A stretch of DNA of 64,000 nt, from contig NC_049979.1 of NCBI RefSeq assembly GCF_000003815.2, positions 5,388,890-5,452,889 of the forward strand, written 5' to 3'. Numbering within the stretch: position 1 is the stretch's first letter; each line of letters begins with the position of its first letter. The notes under the pieces are model-generated. The model worked only from the letters and a program-made list of their open reading frames with translations. It ran no database searches and was not told the DNA's origin. This stretch comes from Branchiostoma floridae (taxonomy: Eukaryota; Chordata; Leptocardii; Amphioxiformes; Branchiostomatidae). Below, in pieces: positions 11,563 to 24,100 of the stretch. Both the position numbers and the translations under genes were made by a program.

Positions 11563-12301
11563 CCAATACATATAGACCCAGTGTTACAGTTTAGTAGCCA
11601 TTGAACTTGTAATGTCCCCCGTGTCATGTACCTTCAGCGGTAACTGAACATTAATCAGTCACCAATCAGCATTAAAGGCAAATCACGCTCTCAAATTGAT
11701 AATCGTTATAATTAGACGCGAACGTATTTCCTGCGATATGTACATACATGTAACTTCGTATCATATATATAACCCCATTTCCTATCCGGAAATCCGTTCA
11801 GGATACGGCAACACTTGTGTTTAAAGCGGCATCATTGTCTTCATCAGCGTTTGTATAGAGATCACAGAGTAGCTGCTGGTGGTTCATAATCAATAAGAAC
11901 ATGTCCCTTTAAAGGTAACCTAAACAATATTAGAGTGCTCAAAGTGGAAATATTCTGGATGAGGCAATCTGTATGAAATTGACATCTACTGCACTATATT
12001 CCCACATCTTTATTTCAGAGCTGTTTCATCTTATTACGTAGAAAAGTGGCCCCAGAAAAATTGACTTTGATAATTGACGTTCTACAATCCTGACTCGGGC
12101 TAACATTGTTTAGGATGCATTTAAACGTCGGTACTGACTACTGATCTCACACATTGTTCTGAGAAACGCAGACGGCGATGTGATAAGATCATCAACAAAT
12201 CGGTTTCACGGCACACGTTTGACTTTTCAGAGAGAACGCTGGCATCACGCGCGATCTCTTGTCGCGTAATTCCTGCTAATAATTCCCGCCACAATGCACC
12301 A
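11563..12301. other. Intergenic; contains a dispersed repeat at about 11905-12030
   Basis: AAAGTGGAAATATTCTGGAT followed by ATTGACATCTACTGCACTATATT is shared with about 18570-18680. The rest is unrecognised. Confidence 0.5.
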
Positions 12302-12720
12302 TTAGGCCGCACCAATTCTATCTGTTGCTTCTCGGATTTGCCTGTCCATTTTTTTTACATTTTCAAAACCAACAAAATTACGTCCCAAGAAAAAATAATA
12401 CATCGTTTTGCTATTACAAACCTGTAAATATTGCCATTCAGAGCCACATACACACAATTCCAGTCTAAAAACAATGCCTTTATTCAGAACTTAAGTAACA
12501 AATCAGAGGAAGTGATTCATTGTATAAAACCTGCCATTAAACTCCTAATTTTTTTGCGTTACCAGTATTTTTTTTGCGTTACCAGTTTTTAAGCCATATA
12601 TCTTCCCCCCAGACCTTTTGAAAAAAAAATATTTTAATTTTTTTTCGACCTGCCGGTCCAATCTTTTTCTAAAAAAAAAAAAAACTCGGAGAAGCAACAA
12701 ATAAATTTGGTGTGGCCGTA
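12302..12720. mobile_element. Non-autonomous DNA transposon, TTAGGCCRCACCAAT ends
   Basis: Inverted ends TTAGGCCGCACCAATTCTAT and the complement of AATTTGGTGTGGCCGTA, each followed by the GTTGCTTCTCGGA subterminal block. Same family as 45912 and 60809. Target duplication not clear. Confidence 0.75.
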
Positions 12721-14100
12721 GGAACTGTTGAGTGGCAGGACGACGTCGCCTGTTGTGGGACGCCTGCAGAGATAGTCCGAGTTCTGTCCGGATCGCATCT
12801 CACCTGTGCTTCATCCATTACACAGGGCATCATTTGAACGAATTAGCGAAGAGGACGAATTCCAAATGCAGTCCGCACGTGCCACAGAAGGCCCCGTTGG
12901 GATTTTCTTTGTGCTGGGCAAAAGTTTGGTCAGATTATCTTTCGCCCTGCTTGACTTGCTCTCAATGCTGTAGTAACGTCTGCACACAAACAGGATCTTA
13001 ACGCCTCTCTCCTGTTAACGAACTCTCGGCAGTAACCTCTCAAAATCCTGTTATAAGATTGATGAAAAGTTGGAAAGATGCTTTTCCCACTATTAAAAGT
13101 TTTGTCTGTTGGATTTTGAAACTAAATCTGGTAGATGATCGCGGATTCTGCTGCCCTACTGTAGGCTAACAGAGGATACCCAGGCCATATTTTCCCGCTC
13201 AATTCACGAGAACCGCTAATGTATCTATTTAAAGAAAATCGTGGGTGATTTATGCGTTTTCTTCCGTCTGGATACACCCGCGTTTTCCGCTCTGTCACCC
13301 CACAGCTTGTCCGGTGTGTTCACGCCAATCGAACAACAAAAGATCATCGACAACAAACCTGCTCCTTTTAGTAGTTAATTTAAGGTCCGTCCATAAAGCT
13401 GGATATGTAGCAGGCTGATTGTGAGGTTTGTACGCTCAATCAACCAATCAGCCTCTTCAGTTGCACATGTACAGGTGCGGCGGGAAACTATAATAGCCGC
13501 TTGTCCAGTTTAGCCTGCTTTCCGGACGATAGGACACTGTCTATTATATGGATGCATTAGAGAGTTGATGCTTACCTATGTTGATATTAATCAGCCTTAT
13601 CGTCAAATGTATCAGAAACACGTCTATCTAACGTTACATACAGTAAACACTGAATGGTTTTGCAGGACCCAGCCGATGGTTGTCGGAAGTGATGAAACAA
13701 TTTTATTTTTATTTAGAATTCATCTTTCTTACAATTTTCAAACGGGACCATCTTGACTGATTGCTGTCAAGGCGACATGGAGAGTTGAAAGATTCTGACA
13801 TAATCATTTTGGCAAAAGCTTGCGGATTTTGACTCTGTGGGTAAAAAAAAAATACCTGCTTGCTCTGTACGACCTGATTCGGCCGAAAGAAATATCTAGA
13901 ATATCGTCGTCTTATATACCGAAATGTAATCTACTGAGATTGGCACTTTTTTGTCGCACGATTATCCCACTCCATTGTTCGTGCCTTTTGCACTAGTTGT
14001 GTAAAGGTGTGTCCTGTTTGTATCTGTTAATCCCACAAAATACAGGACATCGCCAGTCGGCTATTTCAGCAGTCAGTTGTATCTGGCAACTCTTCAAAAT
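12721..14100. other. Unique, GC-richer intergenic sequence
   Basis: No gene or repeat end recognised. At 13444 CCAAT lies about 45 nt upstream of CTATAATAG (13488) in GC-rich context, a promoter-like arrangement on the plus strand, but no exon follows that I can identify. Confidence 0.35.
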
Positions 14101-14690
14101 ATGACTTCAATGGATTCACTTCATTCCAATTTTCCTTTTCATGTGAATTAAGGTAGGATCACAGCAGATCGTTAAAGTAAAGAAGAATTTATCTCTTGTG
14201 GTCCTGCGGTCGGTAGAAAATGTGGACACGGAAATGACTAATGAGAAATGAAGATGACCGTTGCCTTGTCCGTTTTTTGTCCACAAAATGACAAGTATAT
14301 ATGTCTACATAGATGTATCTAATATGCAATGAAAGCATGTTCTTACAAAACAAGGAAATGCCCAGACTTGAAGCGAGCGCATTTCTAAATCGTTTTTCGT
14401 TCTAGACGTCATTCATAAGTCCATCAGTGACACGATGTTACTTCCGCAGTCTGAATCAAAGATGAATTTGGATTCACTTTATTCCAATTTTCAGTTTCAT
14501 GTGAATTAAATTAAGGTAGGGTCACAGCAGATCATTAACCACCCATAAGTACAATGGAGTTCATCTCAGTGACTTTGACCACTTCTCTTGCGGTCCGACG
14601 GTCGGTAGGAGATGTGGACACGGAAATGACTCGTGCGAAATGAAGATGACCTTTGCACTGTCCCTTTTCGTTTTTTCTCTTGACAATTTC
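14100..14690. repeat. Direct duplication, units about 360 bp apart
   Basis: TTCATGTGAATTAA, GGTAGG(A/G)TCACAGCAGATC, GGTCGGTAG and ATGTGGACACGGAAATGACT occur in the same order in both units (about 14105-14285 and 14460-14680). The segment between (14318-14465) is itself shared with 18762-18920. Confidence 0.8.
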
Positions 14691-15196
14691 CTGTAATTAA
14701 TTACGGCTGTTTAGGAGAAAACTAAGGTGAAAATCCGTCTACAATTGAAGACCTGGCGTATAGTACTCTTTGATGAAGTGGGGTGGTATAATAAGCACAA
14801 CCCTTGTCGTCTATTCTCTAGTCCCCGCACATGATATTTAAGATAATGACCACAGTTCTACCCCTAGCATCACGAGCTGTCCCACTGTCCAGTTATTACT
14901 CCACACAAGGACGCGTGCCCGAAACATTACAGCTTTCAGCCCCGGGGTCGACAATAATGAGGCTAAATAGCGACAACAGCTACAGCCTTGTGTCGGTGTG
15001 GCCACCATGAAAAGTGCCAGGCGACGTCAATTAACAGATAAGAGGCGCACGATCTTTGTCCACTAGGAAAGGTGACAATCAGTCCACCTGCCGGAGGGTT
15101 CGTCTAAATGCGTCCGGCGGGCAAGGCGGTGGAATCTGACTTTAGTTAAACGAACGGGACAGCAACCCAAACGTGTTGTTCGAACATATTCACCAT
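14691..15196. other. Unique intergenic sequence, GC-rich patch at 14930-15180
   Basis: The patch contains AATTAACAGATAAGAGGCGC and a CCACCTGCCGG E-box-like site and no repeat signature. Possible regulatory DNA; unproven. Confidence 0.3.
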
Positions 15197-15511
15197 TAGT
15201 CTCTACCAGACTCCCCCCAGGGCCGAATACGGAACTTTGACCAAGTTAGGAATAAATAAATGAAAGTTCTTGCCCGAGGGCTAATTGCAAGTGACAAAAA
15301 GTGACAGAAAAACAATGGTAAACAGTATACAGTAGTAAGCGACTAACTCTAGTGATAAATGCAAATAAACTAGTAGGAGTTGATTGGCCTAGGAGTGTTG
15401 GCCCGGCAAACTGTACTCCTCGGCCATCTAACTCCTCTGGTGTGTTTTCTATCTTATTTGGCCAATTTCTACTATTTTTTTCCAGCGACCTGTGAAGCCT
15501 GGTAGAGGTTT
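15197..15511. mobile_element. Long TAGTCTC-family MITE
   Basis: Left end TAGTCTCTACCAGACTCCCC, right end GTGAAGCCTGGTAGAGGTTTA. About 130 bp longer than other copies through an inserted segment containing TTCTTGCCCGAGGGCTAATT, which also occurs near 21210. Confidence 0.75.
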
Positions 15512-15917
15512 ATTTAAGACCATGCAGGGATAAAAGCGCAAAGGAAACGGTACAAATGAAAAAAATACTAGCAGTGTGCGCCATGGTGAAACACTTCCTT
15601 CATGGATTGTTTAACTCTACATTTGTTACAGCACGAGGTAAACATGATTTATGTTTGATGTTTTAACTATTCACCAAAATACTTTATCTAAACCGCGAAA
15701 ACACACGCGTGGTTCTTCTACACTGCTAGGGAGGCCCACACCACTTCGAAAGGCTCAAATTGACATGTTGGCCATTCTAATGTACATTTTTGAAGCAATC
15801 GAAATATCTACGCAAAATATAATTTCAGTTTCGCAATATATGTAATACAGACATCATTCGGTGTAAGTTTCACCCACCTAGCTCTCAGATTTCGGGAGTT
15901 GACTTGACTTACTTGAC
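15512..15917. other. No recognised feature
   Basis: AT-rich, short frames only. Confidence 0.5.
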
Positions 15918-16192
15918 TTAGTCCTCTTTGCCCCTTCTGGAGCACAGGGCCTCGGTGAGATGCCTCCACCTTCCTCGGTCTTTGGCGGTTGTCTTAGCCT
16001 CCTGCCACGAGGTTTTTGCATGTTGTAGGTCCTTCATGACTCCTCGCCTCCAGGACAGCCTAGGTCTTCCTCTTCGTCTTTTGCCTTGGGGGTTCCATTC
16101 TAGGACTGCCCTCGTAATGGATGGTGGGGGTTTTCTCAGTGTGTGTCCGATCCACCTCCATTTCCTGTGAAGTACGGCGGTATAGTCATACG
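15918..16192 (-). pseudogene. LINE reverse-transcriptase C-terminus, cut by gap
   Basis: Reads HRKWRWIGHTLRKPPPSITR, AVLEWNPQGKRRRGRPRLSW and DRGRWRHLTEALCSRRGKED, then stop. WRWIGH-LR and WNPQGKR-RGRP are hallmarks of the C-terminal end of many non-LTR retrotransposon ORF2 proteins. The upstream part is lost in the gap at 16193-16606. Confidence 0.85.
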
Positions 16193-16606
16193 NNNNNNNN
16201 NNNNNNNNNNNNNNNNNNNNNNNNNNNNNNNNNNNNNNNNNNNNNNNNNNNNNNNNNNNNNNNNNNNNNNNNNNNNNNNNNNNNNNNNNNNNNNNNNNNN
16301 NNNNNNNNNNNNNNNNNNNNNNNNNNNNNNNNNNNNNNNNNNNNNNNNNNNNNNNNNNNNNNNNNNNNNNNNNNNNNNNNNNNNNNNNNNNNNNNNNNNN
16401 NNNNNNNNNNNNNNNNNNNNNNNNNNNNNNNNNNNNNNNNNNNNNNNNNNNNNNNNNNNNNNNNNNNNNNNNNNNNNNNNNNNNNNNNNNNNNNNNNNNN
16501 NNNNNNNNNNNNNNNNNNNNNNNNNNNNNNNNNNNNNNNNNNNNNNNNNNNNNNNNNNNNNNNNNNNNNNNNNNNNNNNNNNNNNNNNNNNNNNNNNNNN
16601 NNNNNN
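16193..16606. other. Assembly gap (N)
   Basis: 414 unknown bases, probably covering more of the LINE. Confidence 1.
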
Positions 16607-18125
16607 TTTCATGGAGGAAATAAGCTGCCAAAGGAAAGGAAAAGGTGTGTTCATATTCTAACATGTTTTCTGTTTTTATTCAGCAGATATGACAAGCCTC
16701 GAGTCGACGTTATCGAATCTGGACATAACGCCATCAACGTTGCACAGACTGAAAGGTACCTGATATACCGTTTCAACCGCACGCCATGAGTCCGATCAAA
16801 ACTCGACTGGACAATGCCATTATGGAAACTTCGTTAGTTCGCATAGCTCAGGTCTAATGTTAACGAGATTGTTCAGAGCCAGGTCATTAGACCACTTCAA
16901 GGCAATGAACTAAGACGTTGGAAATACTTGTACAGAGAGATAGCGGTGGACATTTGTTTTGAAGGCCGTAAGTTGTAGACAAGAGGGAAGCAGTTTTCAT
17001 CGAGGGAGTTCCATAATTCGGTTGTCGGGGAAAGAAACAGTTGCTGTAGAAGGACTTGGAAACCGGCAATTGAACAGTATAGTGATGTGAATTTGAAGAA
17101 AACCTAGTATTGCACTGAAAGGCTCTGAGTGGAGGGACAAGTAGTGTGAGATCATTGGAGCAATAGCCATGGATGATAAAATACGATGATACATATACGT
17201 CAAATGAATCTATATATGGACATAATTTTTGAATATATAATTTATCATAAATGTTGACCATGTGGGGTCTGGTTTCATCTTACTGGATTCACGCGTTTTA
17301 AGATAAGATGAAGAAGGGGAAACAGGAATCAGACCAGAGTTCTAGTGGTCATAAAGTTTCTTGTGAAATTGTTGATGTAAGGGCTAGCAAGTAGCCAGTA
17401 TCTTTGGCATATCCTCTTCTGAAGAGTGTATGTAGTGATCGACTATAATGTATACGAAGATTATGCCAATTATTACAAGACGGTGTAGTTATTATTCCAC
17501 AATTTACCTACACACTGATCTATAGAAGTTAGGATATGCGGAGACCATCTTCCATTTCCTTGGGAATATTGACCCCTTTTAATAATTTCACAGATTTCCT
17601 GTACATTAATGCCTCTTCCTTAATCAAGTACCTGTCTGACAATTACAACAATGCTCAGATTAAAGCACATGAACAAAGCAGTAAAACGTCATTCTGTTAA
17701 AACTATACTTACAAATAAATAAGCACTTGGTCAAAACTTACACAACCTGCAATTACGTATAACCCTACAAACAATGAAGTATTGGTAGCAACTTTAACCC
17801 AGGTATGACAACTTAGAAATAGAATTAAACTTCTAACATTACAGAGTTCTCAAAAAGTGCTGCATATTCTTCCAGGTGGAAAAAAAACACAGAATACTTT
17901 AAGTCTATGAAAGAAGCATTCATACATCAAAATGAAAATGTCCTGGGCAATATAGTGCTATGATATGCTTTTGAACTCATTAGTGTGTTTAGGATGAAAT
18001 GTTGTATGTAACATTATCAGTATCCCTCATACAAATATATGTTTCATCTATGCCTATGCCTAGCTCAAGGAAAGGCATGTCTTGGACCAGCATATTGCAA
18101 CAATCCATGAAACTATACAGTTATC
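16607..18125. other. No recognised feature
   Basis: AT-rich intergenic sequence with many stops in all frames and no repeat ends seen. Confidence 0.5.
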
Positions 18126-18293
18126 TAGTCTCTACCAGACTCCTGCCTGGTTGAATAGGGAATAAATGCCTGGTAGGAGTTTATTGGCCTAGGAGTGTTG
18201 CAAACTGCCAACTAACTCCTCTGGCGTGTTTTCTGTCTTATTTGGCCAATTTCTACTATTTCTCCAGCGACCTGTGGAGCCTGGTAGAGGCTA
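18126..18293. mobile_element. MITE, TAGTCTCTACCAG family, perfect 9-bp TSD
   Basis: Complete copy: TAGTCTCTACCAGACTCC to GGAGCCTGGTAGAGGCTA, flanked on both sides by ACAGTTATC (18117-18125 and 18294-18302). The best-preserved copy for defining the family. Confidence 0.93.
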
Positions 18294-18890
18294 ACAGTTA
18301 TCAACATCATCAAATATTTCGTTATATAACAGAAACGTTAGCCAAATAAACGACTTCTTTGGCATGTTTCTACATTGTGGCAATAATTGTGGTATTTCAA
18401 ATGCACAGTTTGCTCCACACACACACAACATAAAAAGTTAGGACAAAGTGTCCTTCATACATTTGTAATGCAGTTTGAGTGGTCTGATGGTAAATCTTGC
18501 AGCACAAGTTGGCTGTGGGTTGTGTGGTACATGGCTATTAAAGGAGCCCTAAGCAGTTTTTGCCTGTTTTAAGTGGAAATATTTTTGATAACGTAATCTG
18601 TGTGATATTGACATCTACTGCCTTATATTTGCACATTTACATCGTTATTTCATACTTTGAGTGGTTAAAAACGTCACACGCCCGGAACTTGCCGAACATT
18701 GTCGACGGAAAACGGTTACTGGCTGGATAAGGGGCTAATTTTTGGGGGGTATAATATTTATCTAATATGCAATGAAAGAAGCATGTTCTACAAAACAAGG
18801 AAATGCCCAGACTTGAAGCGAGTGCATTTCTAAGTTGTTTAGTTTAATTTTGGTTCTTGACGTCATTTAAAAGTCCAACGGTGACAAGTA
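18294..18890. other. Intergenic with two dispersed repeat segments
   Basis: About 18540-18740 shares AAGTGGAAATATT and ATTGACATCTACTGC with 11918. About 18762-18920 shares AATATGCAATGAAAG and GGAAATGCCCAGACTTGAAG with 14318. Confidence 0.6.
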
Positions 18891-19430
18891 AACATGATGC
18901 TACTTCAGCAGTCTGAATGACACTGCGGTAACCAGTATCTGTTTCCCCACATAAGCAGCAGCTTTCTTTAGCAATATCTAACTTCCCTAGGTCTTGTAAG
19001 TCTCTACCAGACTCCCGCCTGGCCAAATTGGCCAAGTCAGGAATAAAAGCCTAGTAGGAGTTAATTGACCTAGGAGTGTTGGCCGGCCTGGCCTTAGGTT
19101 GCAAACTGTACTCCTCGGCCATCTAACTCCTCTGGCGTGTTTTCTGTCTTATTCGGCCAGTTTCTTACTATTTTTACAGCGACCTGTGGAGCCTGGTAAA
19201 GGCTACATGTAGTTCCTGTAATATTGGCCAAATTTCTGTACAAACACCACAGCCTTTTTTACGAGACAACATACATCAGGCAAACCTGATGTTACTTCAG
19301 CAGTCTGAATGACACCGTGGTGAGCAGTAATCTGTTTCCCCACATATAAAGCACCAGCTTTCTTGAGCAATATCTAACCTCCCTAACAGTAGGTCCTGTA
19401 CCATGGGCCAAGTTTCTGTACAAACACCAG
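18890..19430. repeat. Tandem duplication, one unit carrying a MITE
   Basis: Unit 1 (about 18893-19245) and unit 2 (about 19288-19430) share ACTTCAGCAGTCTGAATGAC, TCTGTTTCCCCACAT, GAGCAATATCTAAC-type and TTTCTGTACAAACACCA blocks. Unit 1 is interrupted by the MITE at 18997-19205; unit 2 gives the empty site. Confidence 0.85.
18997..19205. mobile_element. MITE, TAGTCTCTACCAG family
   Basis: TAAGTCTCTACCAGACTCCC to GGAGCCTGGTAAAGGCTA. The paired unit has TAGGTCCTG once; here TAGGTCTTG precedes and TAGTTCCTG follows the element, consistent with a 9-bp target duplication. Confidence 0.85.
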
Positions 19431-20009
19431 CTGCCCTCCCACAGCCTGGTGCACTGAGAAGCAGCAGCAGGGACCGATTACCAGGCTGGGGGCGTGAGAA
19501 CAGGTAAGGCTACACCTTCCAGCCCAGGCCCACCCACTTACTGGCCTCACCTGCACGGAGCCAGCATGCCAAAAGAAACACGAATCCCTATCCATGACAG
19601 ATTTCACTTTCCTAGCTGTCAAACAGTTGTCAGACAAATGCAAGTTTTGCCACTGTGGAAGCCACTACAGTGACTTCACACCTAAGCCTTCAGAATCAAG
19701 CACAGTATGGGAATACTCCTTCACTTGGGATGATTTAGCCACATAATCATGCATGGATAAAATGGAGCAGCCATGCAAAGAAAATGCTCAGAGGTATGGA
19801 TAGTTCTACATGTATAATGATTTTGTATAAGCAACCTTGGTGCCAGTCATTTACATCTTTCATCTTACTGTAAAGGCACTGAACTCTAAAGGCAGTCACT
19901 GGCAAACAAGGTCCTTCTGTCTCAGGAACATTTCCAGTTATGTTATGTTATGTTACAAACATACCAAACACTTATCGCTTAACAGCAACAATACAGTTTC
20001 ACTGAGCCT
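19431..20009. other. Unique sequence beyond the EHBP1 3' end
   Basis: A GC-richer stretch at 19430-19580, then AT-rich. No coding or repeat signal recognised. Confidence 0.45.
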
Positions 20010-20015
20010 TTTATT
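20010..20015 (-). terminator. Candidate polyadenylation signal for EHBP1
   Basis: AATAAA on the minus strand, about 1,070 nt beyond the stop. I found no earlier AATAAA or ATTAAA in that interval. A GT-rich downstream element was not evident. Confidence 0.4.
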
Positions 20016-21080
20016 ATCAAACGAGTATCAGCTCATTGCAATTCCTCTGAGCAGGGCTTCCTCTGACACTAGCATCAAGGCATTACGGTTAAGCAGCTCA
20101 CAAATGTTGCCATCTCTGTTAAGGGGAGGGCATTACCATGCACATCAAACCTCATCATTTCATTCCAACCTTGTAAAATTGAAATGCTGACAGAGAAGGG
20201 CATCTCCGAGTTAAACCAATTAGCGAAAAAGGGCAAGGACACGCTGTCATATTTCTGTTAACGTTGAAACCAGATAACATGTTACATCATACAATACATA
20301 CAATAACACGAACTGGCTCACAGTCTGTTCATTAGTACACATTTAAGTGAACAGTTCAACACATTTGTTACATTAAAGCAACAACCTATAAATATATACA
20401 TCAATGAATAAATTCCTCCTGACTGTTATTGTTGCACCTGGTGATACTAGTGTTCTCGACAAAGACGCCGTCAACAAGTGGTCATGCGGACACATGGGAA
20501 GAACAGAGCTTTTCTTCTTAAGAACAAACATTAAAACACACAGAAACTAGAACAAATATAGGAACAAATTCTCTGCGTAAATAGTACCCACACATGCTTT
20601 GTTTAGAGTCTGACATGAGTTTCAAACATAAACATCAAGGCGAACAAAAGTGGAGTCACTGTCAGGTCAGGGGACCTTCTATATTAAACCACTGGTGAGT
20701 GAGTGGCAACAGCAATGTAAGAATGTTACAAGTGAATAAGACAATGAAAAGATATGTCTGAGCTTTCTTATTTTTTAAGTGGTATCATGAACTCTATCTT
20801 ATCAAAGACTATAGAATTTCACTCATCTGAATGGTCGCATATTCTTCTGTACCCAGTGTACATCACTGGTGAGTTGTGGTACAAGCAGTCTAATAGCCAG
20901 ATAACAAACCGCATCAGGAAACGTCAATTATCAAAACATGATCAATCTACAAAAATGTCTCCATATCATCACTCCGGGGCAACAAAGCAAGGAGACAGAG
21001 AAGTACTCAGGCTATTTCAGTTATCAATCCGTCTTCAGCGGAGCGGGTGAATCCCCTTGAGACTTGAGCCATCTACAGCT
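20010..21080 (-). other. EHBP1: Probable EHBP1 3' untranslated region
   Basis: About 1 kb directly after the stop codon, AT-rich and free of the window's recognised transposon families, as expected of a 3' UTR. The first AATAAA on the minus strand after the stop is the complement of 20010-20015. The extent is inferred. Confidence 0.5.
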
Positions 21081-21171
21081 TCACTGTATGACACAGTTCT
21101 TCTCTTCCTTCACAAGATTGCCCTTGTTCCGCTCTAGAGTAGTCGTCACATGTTCCTCCTCTTCAACAGCC
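21081..21171 (-). CDS. EHBP1: EHBP1 last coding exon with CaaX terminus
   Basis: Acceptor GTCTCCACAG; encodes [20 protein letters not shown] and KEEKNCVIQ, then TGA. It matches the vertebrate C-terminus, which ends KEEKCVLQ. CVIQ is a CaaX box, predicted to be prenylated and to hold EHBP1 on recycling membranes. Its conservation from lancelet to human supports function. Confidence 0.95.
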
Positions 21172-24100
21172 CTGTGGAGACAAAGTCAGATCAAGTTTTA
21201 TTGCAAATTCTTGCCCATGGGCTAATTGCAGGTAACATAAACGATTCAAACAGTGTGTAAAATACAATATCACAAGTATACTCTAGTCTAAAACTAGTGA
21301 AAGCTAACTCTACATCCTGGGTTATTGGGTTTGACTCCTTTTTCGAAGATAGTGGAAGACGAAAGATCCCACCTTTTCTATTATGTGTGGGTTTTGTGAT
21401 GTTAAAAGTAGAACTGTTTTCAAGTCAAAGTTTATTGTACAACAATTGTTGCAGGTGTAATGTACGGCAAAGTAATATACATTGTATAAGGCAACTGGGT
21501 ATGAATTAATACAGGACATGTAGGTTCTAGGCTATACAATATTGAAAGAAAACACAATGTACGAAATGATGGCAGTCAACTGGCAAGTTCTGTCTGATCC
21601 TCACCTTACTCTGTTTGTCTCTTCCCTACTTAATCTATATCTATCTTGACACCTGACGTGTTCTAGCCAGCTTGAAATTTTTTTTGGTCCCCTGGATTCT
21701 GAATGGAAGTCCTGTCGAAGGCACAACAATCCTAATTTTGAAATCTAGACCCTCTGAAATGCTACTTCCTTTATTTTGAGGAGCAAATTTTTCTTGTAGA
21801 CTCAGCTTGTTTCAATTAGAATCTTTACATGTCCATTTTTGTCCATCACAGAGAACGGAATGGGCAAATTTTTTGTCCCTTTCAGCAACAAAATTCCGTC
21901 AAAGGGTGGAAGGACAGACGCTGGCTAGAACCCTGCTTGATACCCTACCCTACTGTGTGAAAGTTCATGCACAGAGTACAATCTTATACTATGCACACAT
22001 ACTTCTGATACCGGTATATGGCAGTCATGCTGGCCCTGCCAAAATAACCTTCACTTAGTGGCAGGTATTGATAACAGGAAGGAGAAAAGGGGAGAGTTCA
22101 AGTCGTGTACACATTCAGAAGTTTGGGTTTACATAATGACTCACCACTGCTGAGGTACAGCTGCAGTGGTAACCAATAGCTTTCCATGTCCAAGCCAATA
22201 TTATATCTTTCCAATAATCAGAACTTGATAAACTGGAAGACCCCTCTGTACCAGCACACTTTGAATTAACATAAAATTACTGTAATCTCAACCACAGACC
22301 AGTGTTCTAGCCAGCCCGACTTTTTCCCTGCCTCCTCGATTTTGAATGGAAATCCTCTTAAGGCGCGACAACCCTCCCCGGCCTGGGGAGCAAATTTTGA
22401 AATCTAGACTCTCTGAAAAACTATTTCCTTTATTTTGAGGGGCAAATTTTGCTGGTAGACTCTTGGTTTGAGCTTGAGCTTGGTCCAATTGGAATCTTTG
22501 CATGCCAATTTTTGTCCGGGGATGGACTGGGCAAAATTTTTGTCTGTCCCCAACAGCAAAATTCCGTCAAAGGATGGAAGGACCTACGCTGATCTCAACA
22601 GAACGTCACTACTTACACTCTCTCTTGTTCATCCAGTTTCTGCACAAGCTCGTCCCTCTTGTTGACCAGGTAAACCAGCTCTTCCAGCAGACGTTTCTCT
22701 CTCTGCTGTTGAGCCTCTGTTTTCTCCCACTCTGCAGAAACAGACAGGTCCGTGATCACTTTTGGCCGTTGAAAGATACGTACATATTTAGCATGTTTGT
22801 ATGTGTGTGTGGGTATGTTTAAATGTGTGTGCATGAGTGTGGTATGAGTGTGGCATGTTTAAATGTGTGTGCATCAATGGTTACGTGCGAAGTCCAGTGG
22901 TTAGCGGCCCTGCCTTTGGAACTAGACGCCATGACTTCAATTCCGGCTGTGTCGCTCACCTGACATGCACGCTACCGGAAAGGGTTGCAGTCTTTAGGAC
23001 GGGATATTAAGCCATGGTCCACTGTTCATTGTGCTTGTCGTAAAGAGCTAGGGGAATTTCCCAGGTTCAGTGAACCTGTAAATACTGTACAGAGCATCTG
23101 TCCTCTCTGTCACGACCAGTGGAAGACTAGCTCTTCAGTGAGCTAAAACTAGATTGAGATCACATTTTTCATCTCATCATAAGTATAATTTGGAGAAAAT
23201 GATCACATTGGGTTCGAGTGAAACTTTTTTTTCCTGTAAGAAGTAGACAATTCCCCCAGCCATGCTTTATCTTTACCAATAGATTATGTGTCTACTGCTC
23301 TGCAGTGGACTCTGCAGGGCTCGAAGTACCACCTCCATATGCAGGTTAGAGCAGGTAAAATTTGACCTGTGCAGGTATTTCAAACTCAAATTTTTTCTCT
23401 ACCTGTACATAGCCTGTACTGGTCCATGTACTGGGTTTTATACATAAATGTCCTATGATGTAGGTGTATGTGGATTGTTATTAGCTGCATTGAATGAAAC
23501 CACCTATAAAGTATAAAAGAAAAAAAAAACAGCAATGGTTCATGAACAACTTTAGTATGATCCATACTGTCTTGTTACATTCAGAGTGGTGCAGGTAAAA
23601 TTTGTCTGGTGCAGGTAATTTTCAATGTTACCTGCACCGGTGCAGGTGTGCAAAAAAAAAAGTATTTCTCGTCCTGGACTCTACACGCAGCTTCTCTTAC
23701 CTACTGTTGTCAAACAGGAAGACTGGAGAGGTCTAATAAATGCATTGTTTATACTGCGGACTTAAACACGAGAAGCCACAGAACGCACTACAGGCCGCGT
23801 GGAGAGGAGAAAGAATGTGTGCACTTGCCCCAAGCACCACTTGGTCAATCACGGAAGAAAACAGCAAGGTCAAATACAAGCAAGGACTCATGATGTAGGT
23901 AAAATGCTTGCTCTTGTGTATAACTTGTGGCTTATATCAAATTTCTTTGTCCATTAACAGTACANNNNNNNNNNNNNNNNNNNNNNNNNNNNNNNNNNNN
24001 NNNNNNNNNNNNNNNNNNNNNNNNNNNNNNNNNNNNNNNNNNNNNNNNNNNNNNNNNNNNNNNNNNNNNNNNNNNNNNNNNNNNNNNNNNNNNNNNNNNN

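Noticed and set aside
15918-16664. A 248-codon minus-strand open frame
   Set aside because: Most of it is N. Only 15918-16192 is real sequence and that is a LINE remnant.
1-20000. Otx coding exons
   Set aside because: No homeodomain or conserved Otx N-terminal sequence was found in any frame; only the synteny argument remains.
22617-22625. EHBP1 C-terminus at the TAA after GTG
   Set aside because: The TAA is inside a strong GTAAGT donor and the next exon supplies the conserved CaaX tail.
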